A DNA stretch of 24,622 nt. Source: a virus. Where the stretch lies: the IMG/VR virus record IMGVR_UViG_3300020220_000314, positions 1 to 24,622 of that record; one strand, given 5' to 3'. The position numbers and the translations under genes were made by a program. The notes beneath the pieces are model-generated. The model saw nothing but the letters and a program-made list of their open reading frames with translations, ran no database searches and was not told where the DNA came from. Shown here one piece after another: positions 1 through 6,827 of the stretch; within the stretch, counting starts at the first letter, position 1; each line of letters begins with the position of its first letter.

Positions 1-291
1 AATAGTGAACAGTATGTAATATGGATTTCGACTACCAAATAGACCAACATTCTCAGGATAAGACAGATGCTTAAATTTATATGGGTTGTCTTCAAGTGCT
101 GATAGAGGACCCTTTGTCCGTTCACCCTTAGCTACAGCTTTAGATCCCGCCTCGGAAGGATTGGCCAATTCAATTGCCGCCACGACGCCGCCTGCCACAA
201 GTACTTTGGTGGCGGTGGGATTTTTTTTAAATATGTTTCCTGCTTTTTTGACGACTGTACCGGCTGCACCAATTACCTCTCTTAAACCCAT
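1..291 (-). CDS. Baseplate tail-tube protein, gp48/gp54-like (N-terminal part, runs off left edge)
   Basis: An open frame of 97 codons starts with ATG at 291 and has no stop before the window edge, so the gene is partial. A strong Shine-Dalgarno (AGGGGGG) lies just upstream and a TATAAATA late promoter sits at 319-326. Residues 1-60 are Gly/Ala/Lys-rich with a weakly hydrophobic stretch (about 28-41). Residues 75-97 contain YPENVG followed by RNPYYILFTI, which resembles the start of T4 gp48/gp54-type tube-associated baseplate proteins (a YP..LG motif followed by HY..F.I). I recall this family pattern; I have not aligned it. Known role of the family: it caps the baseplate and starts tail-tube polymerisation. 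It is divergent to the other structural genes. The family name is moderately sure; that it is a gene is nearly sure. Confidence 0.6.
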   Translation of the reverse strand, partial: MGLREVIGAAGTVVKKAGNIFKKNPTATKVLVAGGVVAAIELANPSEAGSKAVAKGERTKGPLSALEDNPYKFKHLSYPENVGLFGSRNPYYILFTI

Positions 292-303
292 ATTATCCCC
301 CCT

Positions 304-311
304 AATAAATA
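304..311 (+). promoter_or_regulatory. Probable late promoter (AATAAATA) for the plus-strand structural operon
   Basis: AATAAATA differs from the T4 late consensus only at the first base. It lies 14 bp before the ATG of the gp4 gene, so a transcript would start near 317 and have a leader under 10 nt. No Shine-Dalgarno is visible before that ATG. It forms one arm of a palindrome whose other arm is the minus-strand late promoter. Confidence 0.45.
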
Positions 312-325
312 TATAATATATTTAT
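305..325. repeat. Perfect 21-bp palindrome in the divergent promoter region
   Basis: Arms ATAAATATAT (305-314) and ATATATTTAT (316-325) are exact reverse complements around a single central A at 315. Each arm carries a late -10 core, so one short element can serve both divergent structural transcripts. Confidence 0.8.
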
Positions 326-326
326 A
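319..326 (-). promoter_or_regulatory. T4-type late promoter (TATAAATA) for the left-edge baseplate gene
   Basis: Reading the minus strand from 326 to 319 gives an exact TATAAATA, the T4 late (gp55/gp33/gp45-dependent) -10 element. The predicted start near 313 leaves about 20 nt of leader containing the AGGGGGG ribosome binding site of the gene starting at 291. Confidence 0.7.
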
Positions 327-760
327 TGTTTTATCAAGGAAAATTCTCGCCACGGAACCCTCAGAAGTATAAAGGCAACCCAGCGAATATCGTCTACCGA
401 AGTAGCTGGGAACTGAGGGTCATGAACATTCTGGATACCCATCCGCAGGTGATCTGGTGGGCCTCTGAGGAACTTCCAATTCGGTATCAGTCGCCTATCG
501 ATGGCCGAGAACGAAGGTACTTTCCTGACTTTATTGTTCAGATGCGCCGTAAAGACGGGGCTTCTGCGATCTATATGCTCGAAATCAAGCCCGAATCTCA
601 AACCTCGGCCAGAACACTCCGACGAACCTCAAGAAAACTACGTGAGGAAGCCGCACAGTTGGCGGTCAACCAGGCTAAGTGGACCGCAGCAGATGAGTTC
701 TGCCAAGACCAGGGTTGGACCTTCAAAGTTATCACGGAACGACACCTGAATTTGCTCTAA
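326..760 (+). CDS. 4: Head completion nuclease, T4 gp4-like
   Basis: 144 aa, close to T4 gp4 (about 150 aa). The protein opens with a QGKFSPRNPQKYKGNP block and then YRSSWELRVM, a highly characteristic gp4 signature. A TnsA/PD-(D/E)XK-type nuclease core is visible: E29 in the SSWE segment, D68 in YFPDF, and E86-x-K88. In T4 gp4 acts with gp50 to finish the packaged head before tail joining; it probably trims or seals the DNA end. The start was chosen because MFYQGKF matches the family start, although there is no Shine-Dalgarno and the gene may be translated from a nearly leaderless message. It is first in the plus-strand operon and is followed after 17 bp by a gp2-like gene. Confidence 0.9.
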   Translation: MFYQGKFSPRNPQKYKGNPANIVYRSSWELRVMNILDTHPQVIWWASEELPIRYQSPIDGRERRYFPDFIVQMRRKDGASAIYMLEIKPESQTSARTLRRTSRKLREEAAQLAVNQAKWTAADEFCQDQGWTFKVITERHLNLL

Positions 761-777
761 CTTCACTAAATACTACT

Positions 778-1356
778 ATGGAAACTTTGATACAACGACT
801 AGCCAAATCACTAGAAAAAGAGGGTCTGAAAGTGGGGTCTTTCAAGGCTCAAACTTGGCTTCGGGAGAAAACAAAATCACTAGCCGTGAATCGTAAATCC
901 CTGATGAAGAATTCGGATCAGACACGAGGTGGGGTGCTGACAGGTCGGATGTTTCACTTTTTCTATGATCCCAAGTTGAAGAAGACACTACCCTATTATG
1001 ATCGCTTTCCCCTGACGATTCCCATCAAATTTTATGATGATGGATTCCTGGGGATCAATCTACACTATCTCTCCCCCAAAATGAGGATCGCGTTTCTGAA
1101 TAAATTGAGCGAGTATATCAATAATACGAAGTATGATCAATCGACCAAGTTTCGTATCTCCTATGCGTTTCTCACAAAGGCCAGCGAGCTATCAGAATTT
1201 CAGCCCTGTCTGAAACGATACTTAGGCGATCATGTTCGGTCGCAATTCCTAGAGATCGAACCAAACGAATGGGATATTGCTTGTCTGCTCCCCTCGGAGT
1301 ACTTTGCAAAAAAGAGCCAAACAATGGTCTGGCATCATTCTAAGGAGTTGGTGTAA
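778..1356 (+). CDS. Conserved T4-like virion protein, possibly gp2-type DNA end protector
   Basis: 192 aa from ATG at 778. A longer reading from a TTG at 715 would overlap gp4 by 46 bp and is unlikely. The core (about residues 50-100) has GRMFHFFYDPK, TLPYYDRFPL and a GFLGINLHYLSP segment. I recall this pattern from proteins in T4-like marine phages that are sometimes annotated as DNA end protector (gp2), which in T4 protects packaged DNA from host RecBCD. T4 encodes genes 2 and 4 close together, which fits the placement directly after gp4. T4 gp2 is longer (about 270 aa), so the functional name is tentative. The gene itself is well supported by its position, length and abutment to the next gene. 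Confidence 0.65.
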   Translation: METLIQRLAKSLEKEGLKVGSFKAQTWLREKTKSLAVNRKSLMKNSDQTRGGVLTGRMFHFFYDPKLKKTLPYYDRFPLTIPIKFYDDGFLGINLHYLSPKMRIAFLNKLSEYINNTKYDQSTKFRISYAFLTKASELSEFQPCLKRYLGDHVRSQFLEIEPNEWDIACLLPSEYFAKKSQTMVWHHSKELV

Positions 1357-1359
1357 ACT

Positions 1360-2448
1360 ATGGAAAATCAGGAACCAGATTGGGGCGGAGGGGCCGATCC
1401 GGATGAATTCGGTGGTCCTGGCCCAGCATTAAAAAACGTAGACTATCCCACTGATGCAGTTCAACCCAGGACGTATGTTCGGGCGTCGGGTGGTATCGAT
1501 GATTTCCTGAGCCATATTCGGGAACGAGGGACCGCGAAAACCAGTCATTTCGATGTGGGGATTAGTGTTCCGACATTACTCCTGCAAGATAGTAGTGGTA
1601 AATTTCAAGGTAATTTGCCCAAGGCGCTCAAGTTTCGTTGTGAGACGGCTGAAATTCCAGGTCGCCAAATTGCCACCACGGATAATAAGATTTTTGGTCC
1701 GATCTATAAAGTTCCGTATACGACAATTTACGCAGAAATGACCATGACGTTCATTGAAGTTCAGGATATGTTGATTCGGAAATTCTTTGAAGCCTGGGCT
1801 GATATCATTTACGATTCTCAGGTGAACATGGCTAATTATCCCGATGATTTTAAGCTCGATATATTTGTTACCCAGTATGATACCACTGGATTCCCGGGTG
1901 CTCTGAATCCAGTGCTGAAATGTAAATTGATCGGGGCGTTTCCGACCAATATCAATCAACTGACTGTCAACTGGGCTGATGATTCCTTGCATAAGCTCGC
2001 GGTGACATTCTTTTATGAGCGATATGAAATAATGGAAGATGAAATGGAAGAGCCCATGTTCATTCCATTCACTGAGGATGATTTGATCCCGTATGTCACC
2101 AATGATACGATGATCGAATTGCCAGAGGATGAAAAGCTGAACGACATCCAACTCAATTCTGGCGAACGAGCCAATGAGGAAATCGCCAAGATTATGATTG
2201 AACTGCCAGAAAATGCCAAGCAGAACGATGAACAACTCAATGGCATGGAACGAGCCAGGGCTGAACTAAAGAATCTGAAAGGCAAGGATTCGGGACTATT
2301 GGGTATCATTAAACGATTGAGGGGATTGAGTGGCGGTGGTGAATTCGGAACACTAGATTTCCCTTCGTTTGATCCCAAGACCCTTCTACGAAAAGTTGGT
2401 CTTCCAGTACCTGATCTTATTGGTACCACGAATGTTCCTAAACCCTAG
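1360..2448 (+). CDS. Baseplate tail-tube initiator, gp54-like (tail-tube fold)
   Basis: 362 aa, starting 3 nt after the previous stop, with AAGGAG at about 1341 as ribosome binding site. After an acidic, Gly-rich N-terminus, residues 45-60 (GIDDFLSHIRERG) and about 60-235 form a gp19/gp48/gp54-type tail-tube domain. Visible landmarks are FRCETAEIPGR, IFGPIYKVPYT, a YAEMTMTFI strand, EAWADIIYD and a DIFVTQYD strand. Known role of the family: it sits on the baseplate hub and nucleates the tail tube. The C-terminal 120 residues are an acidic extension with an internal 28-residue duplication (251-274 and 279-302), a Gly-rich hinge near 325 and a Pro-rich end. It could instead be the tube protein gp19, but it is about twice as long as gp19. 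Stop codon is TAG. Confidence 0.7.
   Translation: MENQEPDWGGGADPDEFGGPGPALKNVDYPTDAVQPRTYVRASGGIDDFLSHIRERGTAKTSHFDVGISVPTLLLQDSSGKFQGNLPKALKFRCETAEIPGRQIATTDNKIFGPIYKVPYTTIYAEMTMTFIEVQDMLIRKFFEAWADIIYDSQVNMANYPDDFKLDIFVTQYDTTGFPGALNPVLKCKLIGAFPTNINQLTVNWADDSLHKLAVTFFYERYEIMEDEMEEPMFIPFTEDDLIPYVTNDTMIELPEDEKLNDIQLNSGERANEEIAKIMIELPENAKQNDEQLNGMERARAELKNLKGKDSGLLGIIKRLRGLSGGGEFGTLDFPSFDPKTLLRKVGLPVPDLIGTTNVPKP
2110..2265 (+). repeat. Internal 28-residue (84-nt period) duplication in the gp54-like gene
   Basis: Two copies at 2110-2181 and 2194-2265 encode M-I-E-L-P-E-x-x-K-x-N-D-x-Q-L-N-x-x-E-R-A-x-x-E. Their DNA has diverged, so the duplication is old and probably selected at protein level. 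Confidence 0.8.
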
Positions 2449-2464
2449 ATGATGAGGTGATTGA

Positions 2465-3187
2465 ATGAGTTTACCACAAATAACTGTTCCAACGTACGAG
2501 ATTACATTGCCCTCGGGTACGGAGGTTACGCACCGGGTTTTTCTGGTCAAGGAAGAAAAGCTGCTACTGATCGCACGGGAGGCCGATGATCCTGAAACGA
2601 TTGTCAATACGGTCAAGCAGGTTATTCAGAATTGTATCGTGAAAGGACCAGCGGTTGATGATTTGCCGATCTTTGATACCGAGTATTTGCTGCTCCACCT
2701 TCGGGCTCGATCCACAGGAGAAGTATCAACACTTCGATATCGGTGCGTCAACAAAGATACCGAGGGCAAGACCTGCGGAGAAATTTCTGAATACAAAATC
2801 AATTTGCTCGAAGTGGTTCCAATAACATTTCCGTCTCATACAAAAAGAATTATGCTGACTAATGATATCGGAGTCATGCTGAAGTATCCAACAATGAAAT
2901 CGTTTTACAAAATCTTACAGCACGGATTAACTAGCACCGATATCATTCCCGTGATCTTGCAATGTATTGATTCGGTCTTTGACGACAGCACCGTTCAGAA
3001 AACAGAGGGGGTGCCGCAAGAAGAACTTCTGAACTTTATCGAATCTCTGACCGCTGAACAGTTAAGTCGGATGGATAAATTTTTCGATACCATGCCAAAG
3101 ATTGAGTATACAATTAATTTTCACTGTCCGAAATGCGGATTTAAGCAAGATATTGTGGTTAGAGGCATTGTCGATTTTTTCGGCTAA
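2465..3187 (+). CDS. 26: Baseplate hub protein gp26
   Basis: 240 aa (T4 gp26 is 208 aa). The N-terminus (MSLPQITVPTYEITLPS, then FLVKEEKLLLIA and IVNTVKQVIQNC) is the hallmark of gp26. Two cysteine pairs, C94/C104 and C221/C224 (CPKC), look like a four-Cys zinc site. In T4 gp26 is needed for assembly of the central hub of the baseplate. The start at 2465 has GAGGTGATTGA ahead of it. The last codons read GAT TTT TTC GGC TAA, placing an exact X-XXY-YYZ slippery heptamer (T TTT TTC, 3175-3181) in the gp26 frame two codons before the stop. A -1 shift there would extend the protein by 63 residues into the next ORF. Confidence 0.88.
   Translation: MSLPQITVPTYEITLPSGTEVTHRVFLVKEEKLLLIAREADDPETIVNTVKQVIQNCIVKGPAVDDLPIFDTEYLLLHLRARSTGEVSTLRYRCVNKDTEGKTCGEISEYKINLLEVVPITFPSHTKRIMLTNDIGVMLKYPTMKSFYKILQHGLTSTDIIPVILQCIDSVFDDSTVQKTEGVPQEELLNFIESLTAEQLSRMDKFFDTMPKIEYTINFHCPKCGFKQDIVVRGIVDFFG
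3175..3181 (+). promoter_or_regulatory. Programmed -1 ribosomal frameshift site (T TTT TTC)
   Basis: In the gp26 frame codons 3176-3178 and 3179-3181 are TTT and TTC, preceded by T at 3175. This is a canonical slippery heptamer. After a -1 slip the next codon is CGG at 3181 and the frame stays open to the TAA at 3370-3372. The -1 frame is closed upstream by a TAG at 3160-3162, so it opens only just before the slip site. A small hairpin lies at 3221-3240. Confidence 0.75.
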
Positions 3188-3372
3188 TTTTTGGTTATGA
3201 TACACTGGAGAACTATTTTCGGACCAATTTCGCATTGGCCAAGCATCATGGATACTCCATTGGTGAATTAGAGAATATGTTGCCCTGGGAACGAGCGGTC
3301 TATGTATCATTGATTACACAGTATGTTCAAGAGGAAAATGAGCGCATTCAGGCCAAACGACGTAAGAGATAA
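3181..3372 (+). CDS. -1-frame ORF after gp26, expressed probably as a gp26 fusion (tail-assembly chaperone-like)
   Basis: 63 residues from the slip site to the stop at 3370-3372. The content looks like a real, selected domain: an aromatic/charged helix (YDTLENYFRTNFALAKHH), then SIGELENMLPWERAVYV, then a Glu/Lys/Arg-rich helix ending KRRKR. I recall short proteins with the same HxYSxxELExMxPxER pattern beside gp26 in other T4-like phages. There is no ATG in frame before the middle of that conserved motif, so independent initiation would delete most of the domain. The predicted fusion is 302 aa (239 from gp26). Many tailed phages make such a -1 fusion of a tail-assembly chaperone just before the tape-measure gene, and the next gene here is tape-measure-like. 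The chaperone role is inference. Confidence 0.7.
   Translation, partial: RLIFGYDTLENYFRTNFALAKHHGYSIGELENMLPWERAVYVSLITQYVQEENERIQAKRRKR
3221..3240 (+). other. Small hairpin 40 nt downstream of the slippery site
   Basis: CCAAT and ATTGG pair around a TTCGC loop, extendable by GG/CC across a bulged A. It lies farther from the slip site than the usual 5-9 nt, so a role as frameshift stimulator is uncertain. Confidence 0.35.
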
Positions 3373-3374
3373 TC

Positions 3375-5609
3375 ATGCCAGAAGAAAAACCGAAAATCGT
3401 TAAGCTCGATAAAGAAACCAAGGCACAGGTTCTTGGTGCCCTGACTGGCATCTCTACACTTCTAAAAGAGAAGAAAGAGAAACCAGTTAGTATTGCCGAC
3501 AAAATGAGTGAGAAAATTCGCCAGGATCCATCGAGGGGGGTATTCTCGGCATTAGGAGCATCTGTGCGGGAGAAAGCTGGCGAGGGGCTAGAGGGACTTA
3601 AAAAGAAACTCGATCCTGTTAATATGATGGAAAGTCTTACTGGAAGCAAGTTGGCAGGAACACTTACCGCGAAAGCATTAGGAAGATTGAAAGCTCCTGA
3701 GCCTGAGGATGAACCAAAAACTGAACCTGAGGCTCTTGATGGTTCTGGTGGATTGGGCGGTGGGGCGGCGCTCGATCACATAGCCTCGACCCTTGATGTC
3801 ATTGCCATTCGTGTTGAAGGTATTGCTAAAACAATGGGAGCCACCAACCCCGCTGAATTTGATGAAAAGGCGATGCGATGGAGAGGTGCTGGTGGAAAGT
3901 TCGTCAGTAATGAAGAGGGTGAAACTGAATTTCATATCGCCAAAACACTTGATAGTATTAAAAGCACTCTTGATAAAGGATACAAAGAGGAGCATGACGA
4001 AAGAACCAAGAAAGATGCTGCCTCAGGAGAAGACCTAGAAACATCCCTCGAAGCTGGAAGAAAAAAATCGGGCTCTCTTACTCCTGAAAAAGTGGGTGCG
4101 GGCGATAAAGACGGTAAGAAGAAGGATGAAGAAAAATCCCCATTCGCAGCCTTTACGGGATTACTCGGTGGAATTGGAGAATTGGGTGCCGCACTGGGCG
4201 GCAAAAAGCTTTTAGGTGGATTATTTGGTAAGGGCGGTGCTGAAGGCGCCGAGGCTGCTGCTAAAGGTGGTGCTGAAGCTGCTGCAAAGGGTGGTACTAA
4301 AGCTGCTGCAAAGGGTGGTGCTAAAGCTGCTGCAAAGGGTGGTGCTAAAGCTGCTGCTAAAGGTGCTGAAAAAGCTGCAAAGACCGCAACCAAAGAAGGC
4401 ATCAAGAAAAAAATAGCCAAGGTCATTGCTAAAAAAGTTCCAAAGGCACTGTTAGGTGCGATTGGTAAATCCGTGCCTTTGCTGGGCGCGGCGGTCGGAT
4501 TGGGAATGGCAATGAGTCGTCTGGTTGAGGGTGATCTTTTTGGTGCTGGACTTGAAGCTGTATCTGGTTTAGGATCGGCCGCGACAGCTATTCCAGCTAC
4601 GATAGCTGGACTCGTGCGAGATGTATACACTGAAGTCTATGAAGTTTCACCTGAAAGTGATCCGGCTGTTGGAGAACGAATGTCCGAATTGAAACAGATG
4701 GTGGAGGACTCGGCTACAGATTTTCTTCAGAATAAAGGCGAAAGCGCGAAGGCACCAACTGAAGAGCCTGCTCAAGGTTCTCCTACGCCAACTGAAGCGC
4801 CAACTGAAGCGCCAACTGAAGAGTATGCTGAAGATATGGACTTTCGTACGCCAACTGGACAGCCCGCTCAAGATTCTCCTACGCCAACTGAAGAGTATGC
4901 TGAAGATATGGACTTTCGTGCGCCAACTGGACAGCCCGCTCAAGGTTCTCCTACGCCAACTGTACAGCCTGAACAGCCCGCTCAAACTGCTTTGGCCCCC
5001 ATTCTACCCCCATCCGCCCCGACGAAATCACTGACTCCTGTTCAAGAGAGACTAATGCAAGAACGAGCCAAACAAGTTCTAGATGCCCAAGCTCGGGGAG
5101 GGCGGGGACTAGCTGAACAGCCTGTACAGCCTGTACAGCCTGGACAGCCTGTACAGCCTGAACTTCAGGCGCCACCGCCCGCTCAAGGTTCTCCTACGCC
5201 AACTGAACAGCCTGAACTTCTGACGTCGGAGCAGCGGGCCGCTGAAAATGCTGCATACGGAGACAAGCTGGACAAACTCAGGGGATTGGCCATGTGGGAT
5301 CAAACACCCGGTGTACCTCGATCACAACGACCTCCTAAAGGAGAGGTCCTCCCGTCGGTTAAAAAAGCATTGGACGAACGAGCCCAAATGCTCACAAATA
5401 TCAGAAATAAGGGGGCACAACTCGATCAGGGTTCACGCGAGTTGAGTGCTGAAAAAGAAGCGAATGCGGCGGGGCCTGTCGTCAACAATATCACGAATAC
5501 AACAAACAACAATTCCCCCAAAACTACGGTGATACCTGGAATGCCTGGGACTAGAACTGAAGAAACGACCTGGCTTAGCGCGAATCGAGAAAACTCATGG
5601 GGAGACTGA
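3375..5609 (+). CDS. Repeat-rich virion protein, tape-measure-like (possible gp29 counterpart)
   Basis: 744 aa. Residues 1-130 are Lys/Glu-rich and probably helical; 250-290 are Gly/Leu-rich; 293-332 contain five 8-residue Ala-Lys-Gly repeats. About 355-420 is the only hydrophobic region (ALLGAIGKSVPLLGAAVG, then GDLFGAGLEA), of a kind common in tape-measure and hub proteins. Residues 455-610 are Pro/Gln/Thr-rich with 24-residue repeats. The C-terminus has an Asn/Thr-rich NNITNTTNNN stretch and a short tail (RTEETTWLSANRENSWGD) similar in style to tape-measure C-termini. It is the largest structural gene here and directly follows gp26 and its frameshift ORF, the usual place for a tape measure. 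T4 gp29 is about 590 aa, and I see no direct gp29 motif, so it may be another virion protein. It starts 2 nt after the previous stop. Confidence 0.65.
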   Translation: MPEEKPKIVKLDKETKAQVLGALTGISTLLKEKKEKPVSIADKMSEKIRQDPSRGVFSALGASVREKAGEGLEGLKKKLDPVNMMESLTGSKLAGTLTAKALGRLKAPEPEDEPKTEPEALDGSGGLGGGAALDHIASTLDVIAIRVEGIAKTMGATNPAEFDEKAMRWRGAGGKFVSNEEGETEFHIAKTLDSIKSTLDKGYKEEHDERTKKDAASGEDLETSLEAGRKKSGSLTPEKVGAGDKDGKKKDEEKSPFAAFTGLLGGIGELGAALGGKKLLGGLFGKGGAEGAEAAAKGGAEAAAKGGTKAAAKGGAKAAAKGGAKAAAKGAEKAAKTATKEGIKKKIAKVIAKKVPKALLGAIGKSVPLLGAAVGLGMAMSRLVEGDLFGAGLEAVSGLGSAATAIPATIAGLVRDVYTEVYEVSPESDPAVGERMSELKQMVEDSATDFLQNKGESAKAPTEEPAQGSPTPTEAPTEAPTEEYAEDMDFRTPTGQPAQDSPTPTEEYAEDMDFRAPTGQPAQGSPTPTVQPEQPAQTALAPILPPSAPTKSLTPVQERLMQERAKQVLDAQARGGRGLAEQPVQPVQPGQPVQPELQAPPPAQGSPTPTEQPELLTSEQRAAENAAYGDKLDKLRGLAMWDQTPGVPRSQRPPKGEVLPSVKKALDERAQMLTNIRNKGAQLDQGSRELSAEKEANAAGPVVNNITNTTNNNSPKTTVIPGMPGTRTEETTWLSANRENSWGD
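4251..4370 (+). repeat. Five 24-nt tandem repeats encoding (A/E/K)AAAKGG-type units
   Basis: Unit pattern is aaa-gct-gct-gca-aag-ggt-ggt-gct. Units three and four (4299-4346) are identical in DNA. The array encodes an Ala/Lys/Gly helix-like linker and could change copy number by slippage. Confidence 0.85.
4812..4955 (+). repeat. Two 72-nt direct repeats in the Pro-rich C-terminal part
   Basis: Copies at 4812-4883 and 4884-4955 are nearly identical and encode a 24-residue unit containing PTEEYAEDMDFR and PTGQPAQ. A third, truncated copy begins at 4956. High DNA identity points to a recent duplication. Confidence 0.9.
5118..5160 (+). repeat. 9-nt tandem repeats encoding QPV/QPG units
   Basis: The unit cag-cct-gta recurs with one gga variant, giving a short Gln-Pro-Val run. 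It is a low-complexity linker inside the 744-aa protein. Confidence 0.8.
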
Positions 5610-5625
5610 CGGCAGGAAGGCAAAA

Positions 5626-6723
5626 TTATTCAAATAGAGATTCCAGGGCCTTGCTATTCACGAATCGATCTATTCCAGGCTCTGCGTTCAGTTCATTCCA
5701 TTTCTTACCATCCCACCAACGTCCCACTTCTTCATCTTTCCAGAGTTTGTAGTCGCATCGTGAGAACGTGATATTACATTTCGCGCAAGCATAGGACGTA
5801 TCGGCTCTGTTCTTTTGGCGAAGACGACGACGAACTCGCTGCATCTCCTCCCCAAACCAAAACTTCTTAAATCCAGGTATGCCATCATTCACTGTTCCAA
5901 ACTTGCCACGTGTGACCTGAAGCCCATCTTGGCAGCACAGAAGATAATTACCGCTGGCCGAAACTGTGGCATAGAGAAATGGCTGATTGCACCGACGAGT
6001 CAGCGGCTTACCCAGTGGCTTCATGCCAAATTGTTTCTGAGCATCACCACGTTCCCAATTCATGTTCCCATACCAATTACCCAATAGTCCCGCTTTCAAT
6101 CGAGACTTCGGCCACGTAGAGGGCTCGTCCATCAGAACAATCATTTTCAAATCAGGACCCCAATACTTCCAGGGCGTGGGTGCATTCTTCGGAGCATCAT
6201 AGTATTGATAAAACGGATAGCCGCTTTCATACGCTAGTTGCTCATATCGGGCAGGATCGCCGTATTGATCGACATAGAGAACATTGGCTCCTGCATCAAG
6301 CAGCGCCTTCATATTCACGGCTCCTGTTAAGAGTTTTGTGCCATTAGTGGTAATTTGAATTTGTGTCTGCGGTGCCAGTGATCGTGCAATTGGGAGCAGG
6401 CGTGTCAGTTCAGGATTGAGCGTGGGCTCTCCGACATATCCGCACAAATCCACTCGGACCGTGGGTGATATCTCATTCAGAATAGAGAATGCAGAACGCC
6501 ACGTTTCCTCGGTCATCAACTGATTATCGGATTTCGGAATAAGGTCAGCGCAACAATGGGCACAAGCAAGATTGCATCCAAACGCAGGTTCAATACTCCA
6601 CACAAGAGGTGTCTGTGAACCAAGCGGATGAATCTTTTTCGGCTGTTTCACCTTCAGAAACGGTGGGCTTTTAAGTTTTGATTTCGATCTGATCGTTGCA
6701 AAGAGTTTGAGTTCTGTAGCCAT
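5626..6723 (-). CDS. Radical SAM protein with SPASM-like C-terminal cysteines
   Basis: 365 aa from ATG at 6723, with AAGGA 8 nt upstream. The radical SAM [4Fe-4S] motif CxxxCxxC is at C50, C54 and C57 (GCNLACAHC). A GEP motif follows (CGYVGEPTLNP), typical of the SAM-binding barrel. The C-terminal third has a second set of cysteines: RRCNQP, NYLLCCQDG, and YACAKC followed by FSRC, which resembles a SPASM/twitch auxiliary cluster domain. Such enzymes modify peptides, proteins or RNA; the substrate cannot be told from sequence. It is convergent with the structural operon (16 bp between the genes) and is the last gene of the gp32 transcript, from which it is separated by a strong stem-loop (6750-6802). 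No precursor-peptide gene was recognised next to it. Confidence 0.85.
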   Translation of the reverse strand: MATELKLFATIRSKSKLKSPPFLKVKQPKKIHPLGSQTPLVWSIEPAFGCNLACAHCCADLIPKSDNQLMTEETWRSAFSILNEISPTVRVDLCGYVGEPTLNPELTRLLPIARSLAPQTQIQITTNGTKLLTGAVNMKALLDAGANVLYVDQYGDPARYEQLAYESGYPFYQYYDAPKNAPTPWKYWGPDLKMIVLMDEPSTWPKSRLKAGLLGNWYGNMNWERGDAQKQFGMKPLGKPLTRRCNQPFLYATVSASGNYLLCCQDGLQVTRGKFGTVNDGIPGFKKFWFGEEMQRVRRRLRQKNRADTSYACAKCNITFSRCDYKLWKDEEVGRWWDGKKWNELNAEPGIDRFVNSKALESLFE

Positions 6724-6749
6724 AATTTATTCCTTCACAGTAAAAGCGA

Positions 6750-6802
6750 CCTCCCCACCTAGCCTTTCGGCAGACCACCTTGTGATCTTGTCGGTGGGGA
6801 GG
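6750..6802 (-). terminator. Long stem-loop between gp32 and the radical SAM gene (terminator or RNA regulatory element)
   Basis: A perfect 10-bp stem (CCTCCCCACC with GGTGGGGAGG) encloses a 33-nt loop. On the minus strand the loop holds a small GCC-GAAA-GGC hairpin with a GNRA tetraloop and a second GGTGG that could compete for the same CCACC. It begins 25 nt after the gp32 stop. A CGCTTTT follows the stem, so it may be an attenuating terminator, or a 3' stabiliser of the gp32 message. Confidence 0.6.
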
Positions 6803-6827
6803 AACCTTTACGCATGGGCGAACTTAT

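Noticed and set aside
86-316. Plus-strand frame at the left edge
   Set aside because: The minus strand here has a strong ribosome binding site, a late promoter and a gp48-like motif, so the plus frame is a shadow.
1576-2235. Minus-strand 219-codon frame opposite the gp54-like gene
   Set aside because: The plus strand encodes a recognisable tail-tube domain over the whole stretch; no start signals on the minus strand.
3932-4630. Minus-strand 232-codon frame opposite the 744-aa gene
   Set aside because: It is an antisense shadow of the Ala/Lys/Gly repeat region; the composition is artificial and there is no ribosome binding site.
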